Assembly (NCBI RefSeq): GCF_011386835.1
Contig: NC_088800.1
Span: forward strand, 13,106,572-13,170,571
From: Chrysemys picta bellii
Taxonomy: Eukaryota > Chordata > Testudines > Emydidae
Length of the DNA: 64,000 bases
Direction of reading: 5' to 3'
The position numbers were made by a program, and so were the translations under genes. The first letter of the stretch is position 1. Each line of letters begins with the position of its first letter. The notes beneath the pieces are model-generated. The model saw nothing but the letters and a program-made list of their open reading frames with translations. It was not told the DNA's origin and ran no database searches. Positions 20,988 through 32,974 of the stretch are shown piece by piece.

Positions 20988-23900
20988 GTCATTTTCCCCC
21001 TTCCCTCCTTTTCTTTTTGACCTTGCATTTCTTTCCCTGTGATTGCAAGATGAACATCTGCATGCCCAGAAGGAGGAGGACAAAGCTGTTTGCCTCACAG
21101 TTGTGCTTGAGCATTCTCTGATATTTGGTAAAGGGGAATTTTCCACCACTTCACTCACAGAGGTGCAGCCAAAGGGACAGGTCATGGTTGCCACAGGGGA
21201 ACTGGAATAACTTCTTGCCAAGCAGGAGCTTGTTTTAATGGAAAGATGCCTTTTAATGGGAAGGGTTGTTAATATTCGGTCCCCTGGGATCAAGGTGGAA
21301 CAAATATTGTACTTCTCTTTATTTGACAGGACTCTTAGTTGGGGATCAGACCAACTTTCCATCCTCAGTAACAGGGGATTGGCTTGAGTTGGGTTGGTGC
21401 CTCTCCCTGTGTGAGAGGTTGAGAGACCTGTTAATTGTGAGATGAGAGTGCTGTCTCTTTGGGGATGCCCAGAAAGGAGTGAGTCTCTTGTGGAGTGGGA
21501 GACCCCAGAGGTTGAGCGGAGTTGGGTTTTATGGGGCAGATTATATTTTGCGGGACTGGGGGCAGTGGGAGGCAGTAGATTTTTTTTGGTAAGAGAGACC
21601 TCGTGCTTACAGCTTGCCCTAGAGTATCTATTTGGACTCTCATCTGGAGCACTCCACTGCTACCTTAGGGTGGCTGAGATGGTTGAATAATGATGCAACA
21701 CACCAGAAATGTGGATGCTGAGGTGGAGATATTGGTTGCAAGGTTTGGGTCCCTCAATCCCTGTAATAGTAGACAGAGGGAGACAGAACAGGGGAAGAAT
21801 AATGTAGTGCCGAAACTGGAGCCCTGAAAGGAAAACAGGTGCAGAATGCTGCAGCCTGCTTATTAAGTGGTATATCTTGGGAGTAACACACCAGCACCTG
21901 TGCTCTGTATCTGCACTGACTACCTGTTGGTTTATTGGAGTGGTTTAAGGGGGTGTAGATGACCTGGAATCTGCTTTCCTTTCTTCCTATGCTAGACTGC
22001 TGCTGCAGGCAGCAGAGATGCTCAACCTGGAGCTCTCTTGGTAGGAATGGCACCTTAACTCTGTATTTAACTTCTTTACTCCCTACTGTTCCCTCAGTCT
22101 GAAACAGGCTCCAGGGCCCTCGGCATGTCCCGGTTCTTTTTGGGAGGAATGGAGGGGAGGGCAAGGCTTTGCAGTTGGTTGGCTTGCTTGTCAGTTTTGG
22201 TAAATGTTTATCCTTTGGGGGAGCTGCTGGGTTTTGTGTTGTATTTTCAAAATTGTCAGGGGCATCTGGATCCCAGAATATGCGCTTTTTCTCTTGCTCT
22301 CTTTTTGCTATAAATCTAAATAAATAGATTGATTAAATAACTGTCCCATTAGGGGGGAACCCAACACTTACAGAATGCTCTGACCAGCTCCTCACCCCAG
22401 CCCTTTTCAGTGTATCCCACTTGCTTCTAATTTGGACTTTGCCTTTGGGATTTTCTAGGCTGACCTCTCCTTCATGGTATTAGTTTTTATTCTGCTCCAG
22501 GTACCAGTGTTGCCTCTTTGCTGTATGGCTCCTCGGATTCCTAAATCTATCCTCCATTCAAGTGCAGGGCAGGCTCTGCCTATTTCAGATAAGTGAGCTC
22601 TGTTTGCATTAGGTTTTCTTGTTGTTACCATTCTTTTGGGAAAGTGTTGCTGCAAGTAAACAGATATCCAGCCAGAGTCTAGTAACACATGATAGCATAA
22701 AAACAAAGGAGTTTTAAAGGAAAAAGCAGTCAGCTGCATTCAGGCCAGAGGAGTGCGAGGAAAATTCTCTGAGCATTGCATGTTCTCTGAGCACTGAAAA
22801 GGTCTTCATCAAGTACCTACTGATACTACAGTGCAAGAGCTTTCCCAAGTCATTCTGGTTCCTTCTCTGTTAGGAGAATAAAGCTAACAGACAAACTTTA
22901 TTCCACCCAGTATCTGAGCTAAGTTTCTCGTTGATTTCTAACTGAACTTTAGGTTTCTGAGAAAAGCACAAAAATGAAATGTATATACGTACTGTGATGA
23001 GTAACAACTATTCCCCAACTGGTAAGTAATGCTGTCTGGCGGGTTAGCTACCTTTGGCAGGTCTGCTTTTTAAATATATGGTGTGTCACCTTTTATGGCA
23101 GATGTCTGGGGTCGCAGTACTGAAACGGCAGAGGGGTGGTAGGCTGAGAGTGAGGTTATTGGCAGAGCTGTGAGGGGGACAGAGGGTAAGGAGGCCAGAG
23201 GTGGAATATCCGAGGATGCTGCAGGTCAGAATTTTGGTACATTAGCAATGTGCTACGTGGGACCCAGGACTAGAATAACAGGGAGTGCTACAAGTCAGGA
23301 TTAAAGTGCATGAACAGTGCAGTGAAGGCATCCCTCTGGGCATTGCATTTTCTTGGTTTTATATCTAATGCCAATGATTAAGAATTGAAAAAGGAAAAGG
23401 AGCTTCTCAGTTTAAGCATAGTCTGGCCGTCACCCTTTTAGCTTTAATGCAAGGAGCCTGGCCTCGGTCGGCCTCTTTACCAGGCCCCCCGAGGGGACTG
23501 TCTTTAGTGCTGGAGTTAGGGGTGAGTGTCGGGAGAAGGACACGACTAATATTTCTTTCCAGATTTCTCTGAAGCTGACCTAGTCGAGAGAGCACAAAAT
23601 GGCAACAGCTGTTGAAAAAGCCATAATTGTTTGACTAGCCCAGCAGATGTTCCCATAAGGCATTTATGTTGTCCCAACCCCAGTGCAGTGAGGGAAGGGG
23701 ATGGAGGAGGACCCTAATATATATTTTTAATCCTCTAAAAAAAGGTTTTGCTGTTGGCCAAAACGTCACAGGCTGTCAGAAAAGCTGCAAACAGAAGTAC
23801 ACCAAAGTATATTGTATTTCTTTAAACATTTCTAACTTGAGCTTAAATCCTGTCTTCTCCCCTGTTACTGAATGCTTTGGTTAAGAAAGAAAATGTTTGT

Positions 23901-25280
23901 CTTTCAATAGCTTTTGGATCTTTTGCTGAGTCTCCCCCTCACCCCACCCCCTTCACCGTCTGTATTAAATAAACCCATTTAACAAAACCCGATCCTCTTA
24001 TAAACATGGAATAATGACAGCATCCCACATATGGGATTCATTAGTTTTTGCATGTTTTGAAGGACTTTTTTTTTTTTCTCTAACTGCAAACTTCAAAAAC
24101 TTGAGACACTAATGCTGCGTAATAGCCAAAAGGGCTCGCTGAGTCAGCTGCAGTCCCAGCGTTGGGTGGAAGGGCTTTGTAGATAAATTAATTAACCATT
24201 CCATAATGGGAAGGAATTTCTTTCTTGCTTTACAAAATAATCTCTTGTAATTCTTGCATCCTCCAAATCCTTTTGTTTTGCTTTTAATTGATTTCACTGG
24301 GACCTACTTTGCTGAAAACTCTGAAGGTTTTCATGCTTCTGAGTCTAGTAAACATTTCTGCTGTGAGGCCCCTGAGAACACCAAGAAATATTCCCTTCAT
24401 CCCTCATTTAATGTAATATAATCTATATTTATTTATTTTTAAAATCTCCTCCTTCCTTGGAGCTGTTAGCAAGAGACCTGAGATCGTCCTTTTTGTTCAA
24501 GAACAAAGTGCTGAGTTACCTGTGACATCAGGAGTTTTAACTGAGGAAGGAAGATCCCAATTTAGTCTCTCCAGTACCCCAGGGAACTTCCAAAACTCCC
24601 AAGCATCTTGAATGCTTCTGTGTGGCATTTCCCCCCTGTGCGTCCTGTGCCCAGTAGGTGGGGTTTACTGCAGTGCCAGCAAGTATGCACTTCTAATGCC
24701 TTGAGGGGCTGTGATTTCAGCAAGGATAAGGTAACTGTGTTGGGGAGGTATGTGGTCATGAAAAGGGAATAGACAAAGCCTCTCCAAAACACACTCAGTG
24801 GCCTGAGCTTCCAAGCTTGTTCCAAGATAGAACTGACATTATTTGAAGCAAAGAGAGACCTGTTCCCCTGAGACGCTCTGCCAGTAGGAACAGATTTATT
24901 CCAGTGGGGTTCCGTGATAAACTGGAAGGAATGACAACCTTCATGTACTATATTATGAGCCAAAATTCTTACTGAATAGCTCTAGTATGTAGTATTCCAT
25001 AATCATAAAAATAAATATTATTTTTCTTTTCTGTAAAAATGTCAACAATAAGGCTTAGGCTGTGATATCTGGCTTCTAAGTAAGAGATGCTTTTTATCCC
25101 CTGAAGTGCCTCTTGTAGTATTACATAAAGCTGTGAAGAAGAGGCATCTTAGGCATGTTCTGCTATAGCAGAGAAGTATCTGGTCATGTTTTGAATATGT
25201 CTGTAAATTGGAGCTTAGTTTTGTATTCCTTGGGGACCCTACCCATTCCCTCCCTCCAGTCCCCTATAGAAATCTATAGG
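20988..25280. other. Unannotated intronic stretch
   Basis: About 4.3 kb without a recognised transposon or splice-bounded exon. The longest frames (21754-22164 and 24562-24963, minus strand) do not look like known proteins. Confidence 0.4.
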
Positions 25281-25284
25281 GCAT

Positions 25285-25929
25285 TGTGACAAAGTTCCTC
25301 CTCTATCTTGGTGGGTCCTGCGCTTATTGGTGGATTTTTCTTGCTGCAGAGATTCACCATGTGGGTTGGGGAACAGCCCAGAGACCTTCCCCTCTGGAAG
25401 AACCCACAGTCCAGGTCAATTGGGAGGTTTGGGGGGAACCCGGGGCTGCCCTCTACTCCGGGTTCCAGCCCAGGGCCCTGTGGACTGCAGCTGTCTATAG
25501 TGACTCCTGTAACAGCTGCATGACGGCTACAACTCCCTGGGCTACTTCCCCATGGCCTCCTCCAAACACCTTCCTTATTCTCACCACAGGACCTTCCTCC
25601 TGGTGTCTGATAACGCTTGTGCTCCTCAGTCCTCCAGCAGCACACCCTCTCACTCTCAGCTCCTCACACTCGCACCACAAACTGAAGTGAGCTCCTTTTA
25701 AAACCCAGGTGCCCTGATTAGCCTGCCTTAATTGATTCTAGCAGCTTCTTCTTAATTGGCTCCAGGTGTCCTAATTAGCCTGCCTGCCTTAACTGGTTCT
25801 AGCAGGTTCCTGATTACTCTAGTGCACCCCCTGCTCTGGTCACTCAGGGAACAGAAAACTACTCATCCAGTGACCAGTATGTTTGCCCTCTACCAGACTC
25901 CTGTACCCCACTGGTCTGGGTCTGTCACA
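25285..25929. mobile_element. Solo LTR-like element (645 bp)
   Basis: Starts TGTGACAAAGTTCCTCCTCT and ends GTCTGTCACA, so it has TG...CA termini inside a 7-bp inverted end (TGTGACA / TGTCACA). The flanks GCAT (25281-25284) and GCAC (25930-25933) look like a short, slightly changed target duplication. A TATA-like CCTTTTAAAACCC lies near 25697. No internal retroviral genes are present, so it is a solo LTR. The sequence is of a type common in turtle genomes; the exact family is not known to me. Frames on both strands inside it are not genes. Confidence 0.75.
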
Positions 25930-26177
25930 GCACAAATGTATACTAAAAGCTTAGAAGAAAAGTAGAATATGAATACTTTTCCAATCTAAACTGTGCCATT
26001 TTATGTTGTCTAGTAGTTTTCCTCATTGATTTTGTATGTGGGTTTTGTTGGACCTTGTCAGCCAGTTGGTCTATCTAATCTGCTATCCTGTCTCCCTTAT
26101 TAGCTAAATACGTAATATTTGTTGGGGGAAGAATGCACCTGCCCTAAGTCATCTAAAACAATTGTGTACAACTGTAG

Positions 26178-26800
26178 GAACATAGGAATTGCCATAATAG
26201 ATCAGACTCATGGTCCATCTGATCCGGTATCCTGACTCCGAGAGTGGCAAGCAGCAGATGCTTCAGAGTAGGCAGATGTGAGATAATCTGTCCCCTACAT
26301 CAGACCCAAATCCTAAATTTAAATCCTAAAGCATTGTGTGGAATATCTCTTTCAGAATTTATTAGCATTATCTGTTACAACTCTGGGTACTCTAGTTATT
26401 CAGATGAATGTCCAATCTCTTTTTGTATCTCACTAAGTTTATGGCCTTAATGTCATCCTGTGGCAATGAGTTCCACAGTCTAGTTGCACGTTGTGTGAAA
26501 ACTGTTTCCTTTTATCAGTATTGTATTTGCCACCTTTTAATTTCACTGAATGTCCCCTTGTTCTTGTGTTATGAGACAAGGAGAGCAGAAGCTTGCACTC
26601 TACCTCCTCTGTACTATTCATTATTTTATGTACTTTTATGTCACCTTTTATTCATCTCCTTTCTGAGGTAAACAATCTGATCTTTTCAGTATCTTCTCAT
26701 ACGACATGGAAGCATTCCTTCCTAACCCCACACATCACTATCTTCTGTTCTGGACTATGAGGCTTGATTTCTCTTAGTTTGCTCAGCTGTCAATATGGTT
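26178..26800 (-). mobile_element. Ancient CR1 LINE 3' portion
   Basis: Reverse complement of a CR1 end: GGAACATAGGAATTGCCATA, ATAGATCAGACTCATGGTCC, then GGCAATGAGTTCCACAGTCT and a decayed upstream part with CACCTTTTAATTTCACTGAA. The 3' boundary near 26178 is clear; the other end is worn. Confidence 0.85.
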
Positions 26801-27124
26801 AACGCTTCTAATAGTATATAGTCCTCTTTAAAATTCTGTAAAATGCTCTGTTCTGTATCCATGTGACTTCTTGTAGGAGCCGATCCCATAGGTCAGTGTT
26901 GTGTTTTCCATTTGCTGCCTTCAGGTTTTATAGTCTCCCCTAGTCTTCGTATTACAGTATGACAGGGCAGAAAGAAGCATCTGATCACTTGTGAGTGAAA
27001 TACACATTGCTGTCTATGCCTCAGTCCAAGTCCTGACTTACTCTTCTCCTTGGAAGTTAAATAATTCCAATGTTTCTCCTTTGTATAAAAGCTCAGCTAA
27101 TGTCTGTGTCTCTAAACATTTTTA

Positions 27125-27291
27125 AGGGCAAGCCTACACTGCTCCACAGTTTGGACTAAGGGGAAAGCACTCAGGACCTGTACCTTTGCGCTCACAGCAT
27201 CCACATAGGGGACTTAAAGCGCAGCACTTTTGGTGAGCACTGCTCTTCATGCCCCCTTAGTCCGAACTCTGGGGTAATGTAGACGTGCCCT
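27125..27291. mobile_element. Small MITE with TCTACACT-like ends
   Basis: AGGGCAAGCCTACACTGCTC at the left is the inverted match of GGGGTAATGTAGACGTGCCCT at the right (a few differences). The inner arms TTTGGACTAAGGGG and CCCCCTTAGTCCGAACTCTG are also complementary. TTA precedes and TCA follows, a possible worn 3-bp TWA duplication of PIF/Harbinger type. Confidence 0.65.
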
Positions 27292-27659
27292 CAGCGACCA
27301 GTGTGTAAACACCTCTGCGGGAGGATGTCAATGGAGATGTTGAAGTTGATGAGGATAAAGAGGAGAGGTATTAACGTCAGTAGGAGTTGAGGGGCACTGA
27401 GCCCCTTGCAGGACTGAATCCATAAGTAGCCAGTTTTCATTATTTTCAGATTATTTCACAGCGTCTAGTGTAAATGTTCATTTGACTGCAGCAGGTGTTA
27501 GGCAAGATTACCTCTCACTCTGTTAATTAGCACTCCTCAAGAGCAGTACATCATATATAGCAGGGGCTCTATTATACAGAATATTTCTGATGGAGGAGTT
27601 AGCCATTGCACCTCCTACAGCTGTTAATAAGGAGTAGACCAGAGAGGGAACTTTGAGTT

Positions 27660-27946
27660 TGGGGCCATGTCTACACTACTGGCGCTACAGCAGTCCGCTG
27701 CAGCTGTGCCACTGTAGCGCTGTAGTATAGATTCTTCCTAAAGTGATGGAAGGGGTTTCCCCTCGTTGAAGGAATTCTGCCTCCCCAAGCAGTGGTAGCT
27801 AGGTTGTTGGAAGAAGTCTTCCATTGACCTAGCCGCATCTACACTGGGGGTTAGGTCAGCATAGCTGTGGCTCTCAGGTGTGAATTGTTCACACCTGTGA
27901 GTGCAGTAGCTATGTCAACCTAACTTTTAAGTGTAGACCAGGCCTA
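27660..27946 (-). mobile_element. MITE with GTCTACAC-type ends, copy 2
   Basis: GGGCCATGTCTACACTACTG at the left inversely matches AAGTGTAGACCAGGCCTAA at the right. Its reverse complement aligns with 5518-5790. A small perfect hairpin, CAGGTGTGAA / TTCACACCTG, lies near 27880-27898. It has no coding capacity. Confidence 0.8.
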
Positions 27947-28641
27947 AGTTAACAGCTCTCCCTGGCTTCCCTCTTGCTCCAAGGGGGAAATCAATGCGCC
28001 TGCTGGTCTATATCAGTAGCCAGCTACTTCTCCCTCTACACCAGCTCATCTATGCATGTTTCTGGGGTTGAGCCAAAGCCATTCCCATTCCCCACCCCTG
28101 CTCATCCCCCTGCACCGGAGGAAGAGTTGCAAACTCCTACAGGGAGTAAAGGGATGCTTTATACCCCATACTCTCTTCCATGGGCTTGTAGGGCAAGAGA
28201 TGATCTTGCCGATAGCTGTCAAGATTTCTGTAAGAAATGTCTCTTTTGAGGAATTTCCCACTTGGCTGTGAAACATGTGTGTTCGCATTAAACTTAGTGC
28301 ACAAATTCCCAGCATCTTAAAATCATAGACGAATAAAACTTCCTTCAAGCTCATGTAGGCAGCTTTTTTGTTAAAACAAATCTAAAAAGGAAACACTTGC
28401 TTCTGGTTGCAGACTTCGTTTCCATATTCCAGCAAAATATGAATTTTCAGTAGAAGAATTATTAATAATAATCAAGTAAGACATACAGTTATTACAGTGA
28501 TAGATGGAAGACTGGGGAGCGGATGCTTTATAAAGGATTAATTCATCAATATTTCATATCAAGAGATGTTGTTTCAAAATGGGCTTAAGGTTCTGTTGAC
28601 AAGAGTGTCCATATCACAAAACTTCCTGCCCTGCCTGGAGT
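27947..28641. other. Unannotated intronic stretch
   Basis: Nothing recognised. Confidence 0.4.
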
Positions 28642-28649
28642 GTTTAAGG

Positions 28650-28938
28650 CAGTGGTCCCCAACCTTTTCCGTGGGGGGGCGGGCGCCAGACGACTAGCTG
28701 CCGAGGACCGTGGCCGCTGGACAAGCAGCCGCCGAAATTCGTGAAGTGGCAATGTCAAGAGGCGTCATCGACAGGCGTCGCCGCTGAAATTCGGCGGCAT
28801 TTCGGCGGTAGCACTTCTTGATGTTGCCACTTCTCGGCGACATTTCGGCGGCTGCTTGTCCGGCAGCCAGTAGGCGAGCGCACATGGATGCCCCGGCAGG
28901 CGCCATGGTGCCCGCGGGCACCGCGCTGGGGAACCCTG
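28650..28938. mobile_element. hAT-type MITE, second family
   Basis: Begins CAGTGGTCCCCAACCTTTTC and ends GGGGAACCCTG. The perfect 8-bp duplication GTTTAAGG flanks it (28642-28649 and 28939-28946). The inside is CpG-rich with inverted GGCGGC and GCCGCC segments around AATTCGGCGGCATTTCGGCG. It is non-coding. Confidence 0.93.
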
Positions 28939-28946
28939 GTTTAAGG

Positions 28947-30408
28947 ACTCAAATAGCAGTGGTACATGAGGAGGCAGAGCTGTGTTCTGAAGCCCAATTG
29001 TGGAATATTAGTGTAATGCTACTGGTGACAATTGAGGTGCCTGTTGGCAGTGTTCCCGATTTTAGCGATTTCTCTTACTTCCTCACTTTTGTGAGCTCTA
29101 GATTTACACAGGTCAAACAACAAACAAACAGAACGCACTGCTATGAAGAATTACTTTTAATACCCTTTGTTTTAAAGTTGTGGCACTTGCAATAAGTTTA
29201 GAAGATCACCAACTGAGATCTAAAATGTGAGGTTTTCGGTTGTCGTTTTCAAAGAGCTGGCCCCACTGCATGGTTCGAAATGGTCAGAATTCATGGCAAT
29301 GAGGAGACACTTTCTCCTAACACTCCCACAATGTTTGGAAGAATCATCCATGTTGTTGACAAAGTTTCCACTGCACTTGAGGCAGCCAGACCTCTTCATT
29401 TGCAGCTTCTTTTTGGTATGGGCAGAGCTGTATGTTGCAAACTGATGTAAAATGAGACAAGAGTTTGCTAATCTCTTTGGGAGTTGTAGAATGTGCAGTT
29501 TACTTCCTCTGAAAAAGATGTTCAGACATGCACTGAAGTCTAATAAAAGTATCAGCATTTATTCTTTTTGAAAAAAAGCCACAGTTATTTACAAATTTGG
29601 CATGAGACGTTTATACGGAAGAGGTATTAAGAAAGAGAAAGTTGGGAAGTAGTTAAAACGCCTGTAGGGTTGACGTTTATCTTTATTTTTATTTTTTAAA
29701 TATGCACTCCATGTTTCTGTAGTTAGAGGAACTTCCTCATTCTCTCTCATTTATTTTTCACTGTTTCAGAATTGTTTATTTTACAGTTTGTGCAAGCTGT
29801 ATGATGTGTAAGTCTTGTGTCTGGATTTACAAGTTCAGTTCTGGAATGTTATCCCACTGTGTTGTGTTACAGTTTAATTGTGAGGGGATGGGCCTGATTC
29901 TAAAGCCATTGAATGAATATCTCAGTGATTTAAGTGGGGGTTACATGAATAACAGTTGCAGGTTCAGGCTTTTTATTTGAATTTGCCTAGCAGGGAGTTC
30001 AATATAAATAATTTAGGCAAATGTGGGGGGCCAGAAAGGAATTTGTCTCCAGGGTATATAAGCAGAATCTTGGTGCTTTTGTGTCTTCTGTATTGTTGAG
30101 CAGAGCTTATTCCTTAGATTAGACATGTGCCCTACCATTTTCCTTTAGGCCTCCGTCCTTTCAGTTGTCCAATTTATTTTCTATGCAATGTCTACTAGGG
30201 GAATCCAAGGTAATAACTGCCTAAGTTGCTAACTTTCTATTTGTTGCTGACTTGCTTCAATATTTGCACAACTGCAAGAGCTTTCATTTGCTTTAGGAGG
30301 GACATCTGTTAACTTTAAATAATTAAATAAATTGTAGCCACCAGGTGGCGCAAAGGCCGGTTCTGTTTTCATGTTCAGCTGCAACGTTCATCAGATCGGA
30401 AAAAGAAC
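28947..30408. other. Unannotated intronic stretch
   Basis: No recognised exon. A worn piece of the short palindromic module may lie near 29885-29950 (GGGCCTGATTCTAAAGCCAT). Confidence 0.4.
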
Positions 30409-30653
30409 TGCAAACAAAATGACAGGTTTCAGAGTAGCAGCCGTGTTAGTCTGTATCTGCAAAAAGAACAGGAGTACTTGTGGCACCTTAGAGACTAACA
30501 AATTTATTAGAGCATAAGCTTTCATGGGCTACAGCCCACTTCTTCGGGGTGCATCTGAAGAAGTGGGCTGTAGCCCACGAAAGCTTATGCTCTAATAAAT
30601 TTGTTAGTCTCTAAGGTGCCACAAGTACTCCTGTTCTTTTTGCAAACAAAATG
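30409..30653. mobile_element. Penelope-like foldback copy, near-complete inverted pair
   Basis: The forward arm runs from ACAGGTTTCAGAGTAGCAGC to CCCACTTCTTCGGGG (about 30422-30550). The reverse arm from 30555 is its inverted match back to CTCCTGTTCTTTTTGC. Identical TGCAAACAAAATG occurs at 30409-30421 and 30641-30653. In the reverse arm CTGAAGA (30555-30561), a perfect 6-bp stem GTGGGC/GCCCAC (30563-30568 and 30573-30578), GAAA (30579-30582) and a 3-bp stem with a TTAT loop, then UC, form a hammerhead-like core. The forward arm has CCGAAGA instead. Confidence 0.9.
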
Positions 30654-32318
30654 TTTTCCAGACTTCATTTGTCCTCTCAGAGGGTTCAGTTTCCAAATTC
30701 TGCTTTGTTTTTTGAAACATGTTGTGAGAATGCAAAATATATTATGTCAGATGTTATATATAGACTTTGAAAAATGCCTGTCTTTTCAGTACTGAGTTGT
30801 ATGTGACTTTGATGTAGAGAAACTGCCTCGTCCTCTTGAAAATACACTCTAGGGTCTCGGTCTTCTAACGTTTTTTTTTCTTACCATTGCTGACCTGCCA
30901 TTCTCTAAATAAGCTAAGTGTGTACTTCTTCCAAACTTGGATGTAAATTCTTTCTTAGATTTGTAATGTTCTGGTGCAGATTTCCTTCCTCTTCTTTGGT
31001 TTTAGGAAATAGTGTTTTTGTATCTCGTTTAGGCAGAAATCTTAACAACACTTTTTGCAAAAAGTCATATCTTTTTAAAAGCACAGTTTAAGACCTAGCC
31101 ATTTCCCTGTTCTCCTTCTGATGCATTTAACAACTCCTGCATGTAGTGATCAGAAGTGGGTTTTGATTTGATTAAAAGGAAGAGGATTTTTTTTTGCGCT
31201 CTACTCTATTAATTGATATCAGAGCCACAGTTTAAAATATTAATATTCTGCAGTATTTCTGTAGATTGCATCATTTTCAGCGTTTCATAACTATACGGAT
31301 CTTGTAATTTGAAACAGATAACAATAATGCTGTCTGTTTTTAGGCTAGCCATGATTTCCTTGTCATTAAGCGGTCTGTTAGCTCGTGGGGTAGGGTAGGG
31401 GGGAGGGGTTTTATCTGGAGGAGTTCGAGATCATATGATGCAGTTGAACAAGACTTTTTCTTCACTTGAAATCTGCAGCACTGGTTTTGGTTTGGATATG
31501 AAATGATTGGTTAGTTTCAAACTCTTCATCATTTCCAGATGTTTTTAATAAAGTGCCCAGAACTGTCGAATCTGTAGCCAGTGGATGTAGTTGCTGATTG
31601 TTTCTGTTCTCCATTTTGAGTAACTCTCATGAAAGGAGAGCAGAAAAAGAGAGAATTACTAGCTCATTTGTTTTCTCTCTGTCTTTTCCACTGATAATGC
31701 CATGCATTTGTGGTTGTATTCCTCAGTATGTATACAGTGTCTATTGCCTGGGTGTACGCATGTGACTACGTATGTCCAGGGACTGCCTGCAGGTGTTAAA
31801 AATAAACAAACAAAAGAGCCCAGAATACCATTGCTTTTCTTTGACTCAGCAGGAGCCTGTTTCCTGCATCTTCCTTCTGCATGTGTATGTAAGGAGATAG
31901 GGATGTCTGGGAAATGAGATTTCCAGCCTGTGGCTACGTAGCAAAAGCCCCACCTAAAATGGAAGGAGACTGACTGTCTCTCACGTGAGTGCACGCCTGG
32001 CAGATAATTTTGTGTGCGTTTTACAACGTGAAGTTTGTTGACCACAGAACCTGGGAGGAAAAACCTTGGAAAAGGGGCAGGAGCGTTTGTAGCCACCGCC
32101 AGGAGCAACTTAGGGAGCTTCAATTTAAAAAAAAAAAAAAAAAAAAAATCTGTAAAAGAATTGGTCACTTCACTGTGCATGTGAGAGGGGAGCTCTAAGG
32201 GATTCGTGGGTGACCCTGCCACTGAGTTCCAGAGCCTATGAGATCAAAGCATGTTAATCCTGAATGGAGTTCCGGTAGTCACCTCACTTCACAGAGCTAA
32301 CAAGATGAATAGATAGAT
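30654..32318. other. Unannotated intronic stretch with an A22 run
   Basis: No recognised exon. The minus-strand frame of 187 aa at 31659-32222 contains a run of phenylalanines made by the A-run at 32127-32148 read in reverse, so it is a chance frame. Confidence 0.45.
32127..32148. repeat. A22 homopolymer
   Basis: Twenty-two adenines, with no retroposed gene recognised upstream. Confidence 0.9.
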
Positions 32319-32500
32319 ATTCATAGAATCATAGAATATCAGGTTTGGAAGGGACCTCAAGAGGTCATCTAGTCCAACCCCCTGCTCAAAGCAGGACCAA
32401 TTCCCAACTAAATCATCCCAGCCAGGGCTTTGTCAAGCCGGGCCTTAAAAACCTCCAAGGAAGGAGACTCCACCACCTCCCTAGGTTGATCCTTTCCTTG
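32319..32500 (-). mobile_element. CR1 LINE 3' end fragment
   Basis: ATTCATAGAATCATAGAATA, GGTTTGGAAGGGACCTCAAG, AGGTCATCTAGTCCAACCCC, then AGCCGGGCCTTAAAAACCTC and GGAGACTCCACCACCTCCCT. This is the reverse complement of a young-looking CR1 end with two copies of its 3' terminal repeat. Confidence 0.95.
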
Positions 32501-32691
32501 CTCTTCTTCCTCCTGGTGTAGAAAATACCTGCCTGGGTCTCCTCTAGTTTTTGTCCCCGGCTAGAGGTCATTGTCACTTTCTAGCCTTTAGAAAAGGTGA
32601 AGTGGCTGCTTCTAGCCTATGCTACAAATGGAGTTGCCCCCTTTAGAGGTTTGTCTTATCACATATTTCTGCCCAGAACCCACCACCATGG

Positions 32692-32884
32692 GGGGAGGGA
32701 TAGCTCAGTGGTTTGAGCATTGGCCTGCTAAACCCAGGGTTGTGAGTTCAATCTTTGAGGGGGCCACTTAGGGGATCTGGGGCAAAATCAGTACTTGGTC
32801 CTGCTAGTGAAGGCCGGGGGCTGGACTTGATTCGATGACCCTTCAGGGTCCCTTCCAGTTCTATAAGATAGGTATATCTCCATA
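32692..32884 (+). mobile_element. Turtle-type tRNA-derived SINE with CR1-related tail
   Basis: The head GAGGGATAGCTCAGTGGTTT contains an A box (TAGCTCAGTGG), and GTTGTGAGTTCAATCTTTGA a B box. The body has CTTAGGGGATCTGGGGCAAA. The tail (TTGGTCCTGCTAGTGAAGGC, GGGCTGGACTTGATTCGATG, GGGTCCCTTCCAGTTCTATA) copies the CR1 3' end, which would let CR1 protein retrotranspose it. Such SINEs are known from cryptodire turtles. It is not a working tRNA gene: it ends in the SINE body. Confidence 0.93.
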
Positions 32885-32974
32885 TTATAATTAACAGAGA
32901 TTGGCCTGTTCATCTGTCTCATTTGGAGGCCAAGGACCAAGTGAGTCATAATCACTGAACTTCTCTCTCATCAT

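Noticed and set aside
20985..21362. 125-aa minus-strand frame next to the Penelope-like copy
   Set aside because: It begins at a repeat boundary, has no reverse transcriptase or nuclease motifs, and no splice support.
25274..25690. Open frames of 123-134 aa on both strands
   Set aside because: They fall within the TG...CA solo LTR.
31659..32222. 187-aa minus-strand frame
   Set aside because: Contains a polyphenylalanine tract from an A22 run, with no splice context or family resemblance.
32692..32770. Possible tRNA gene with A and B boxes
   Set aside because: The sequence continues into a SINE body and CR1 tail and does not close an acceptor stem.
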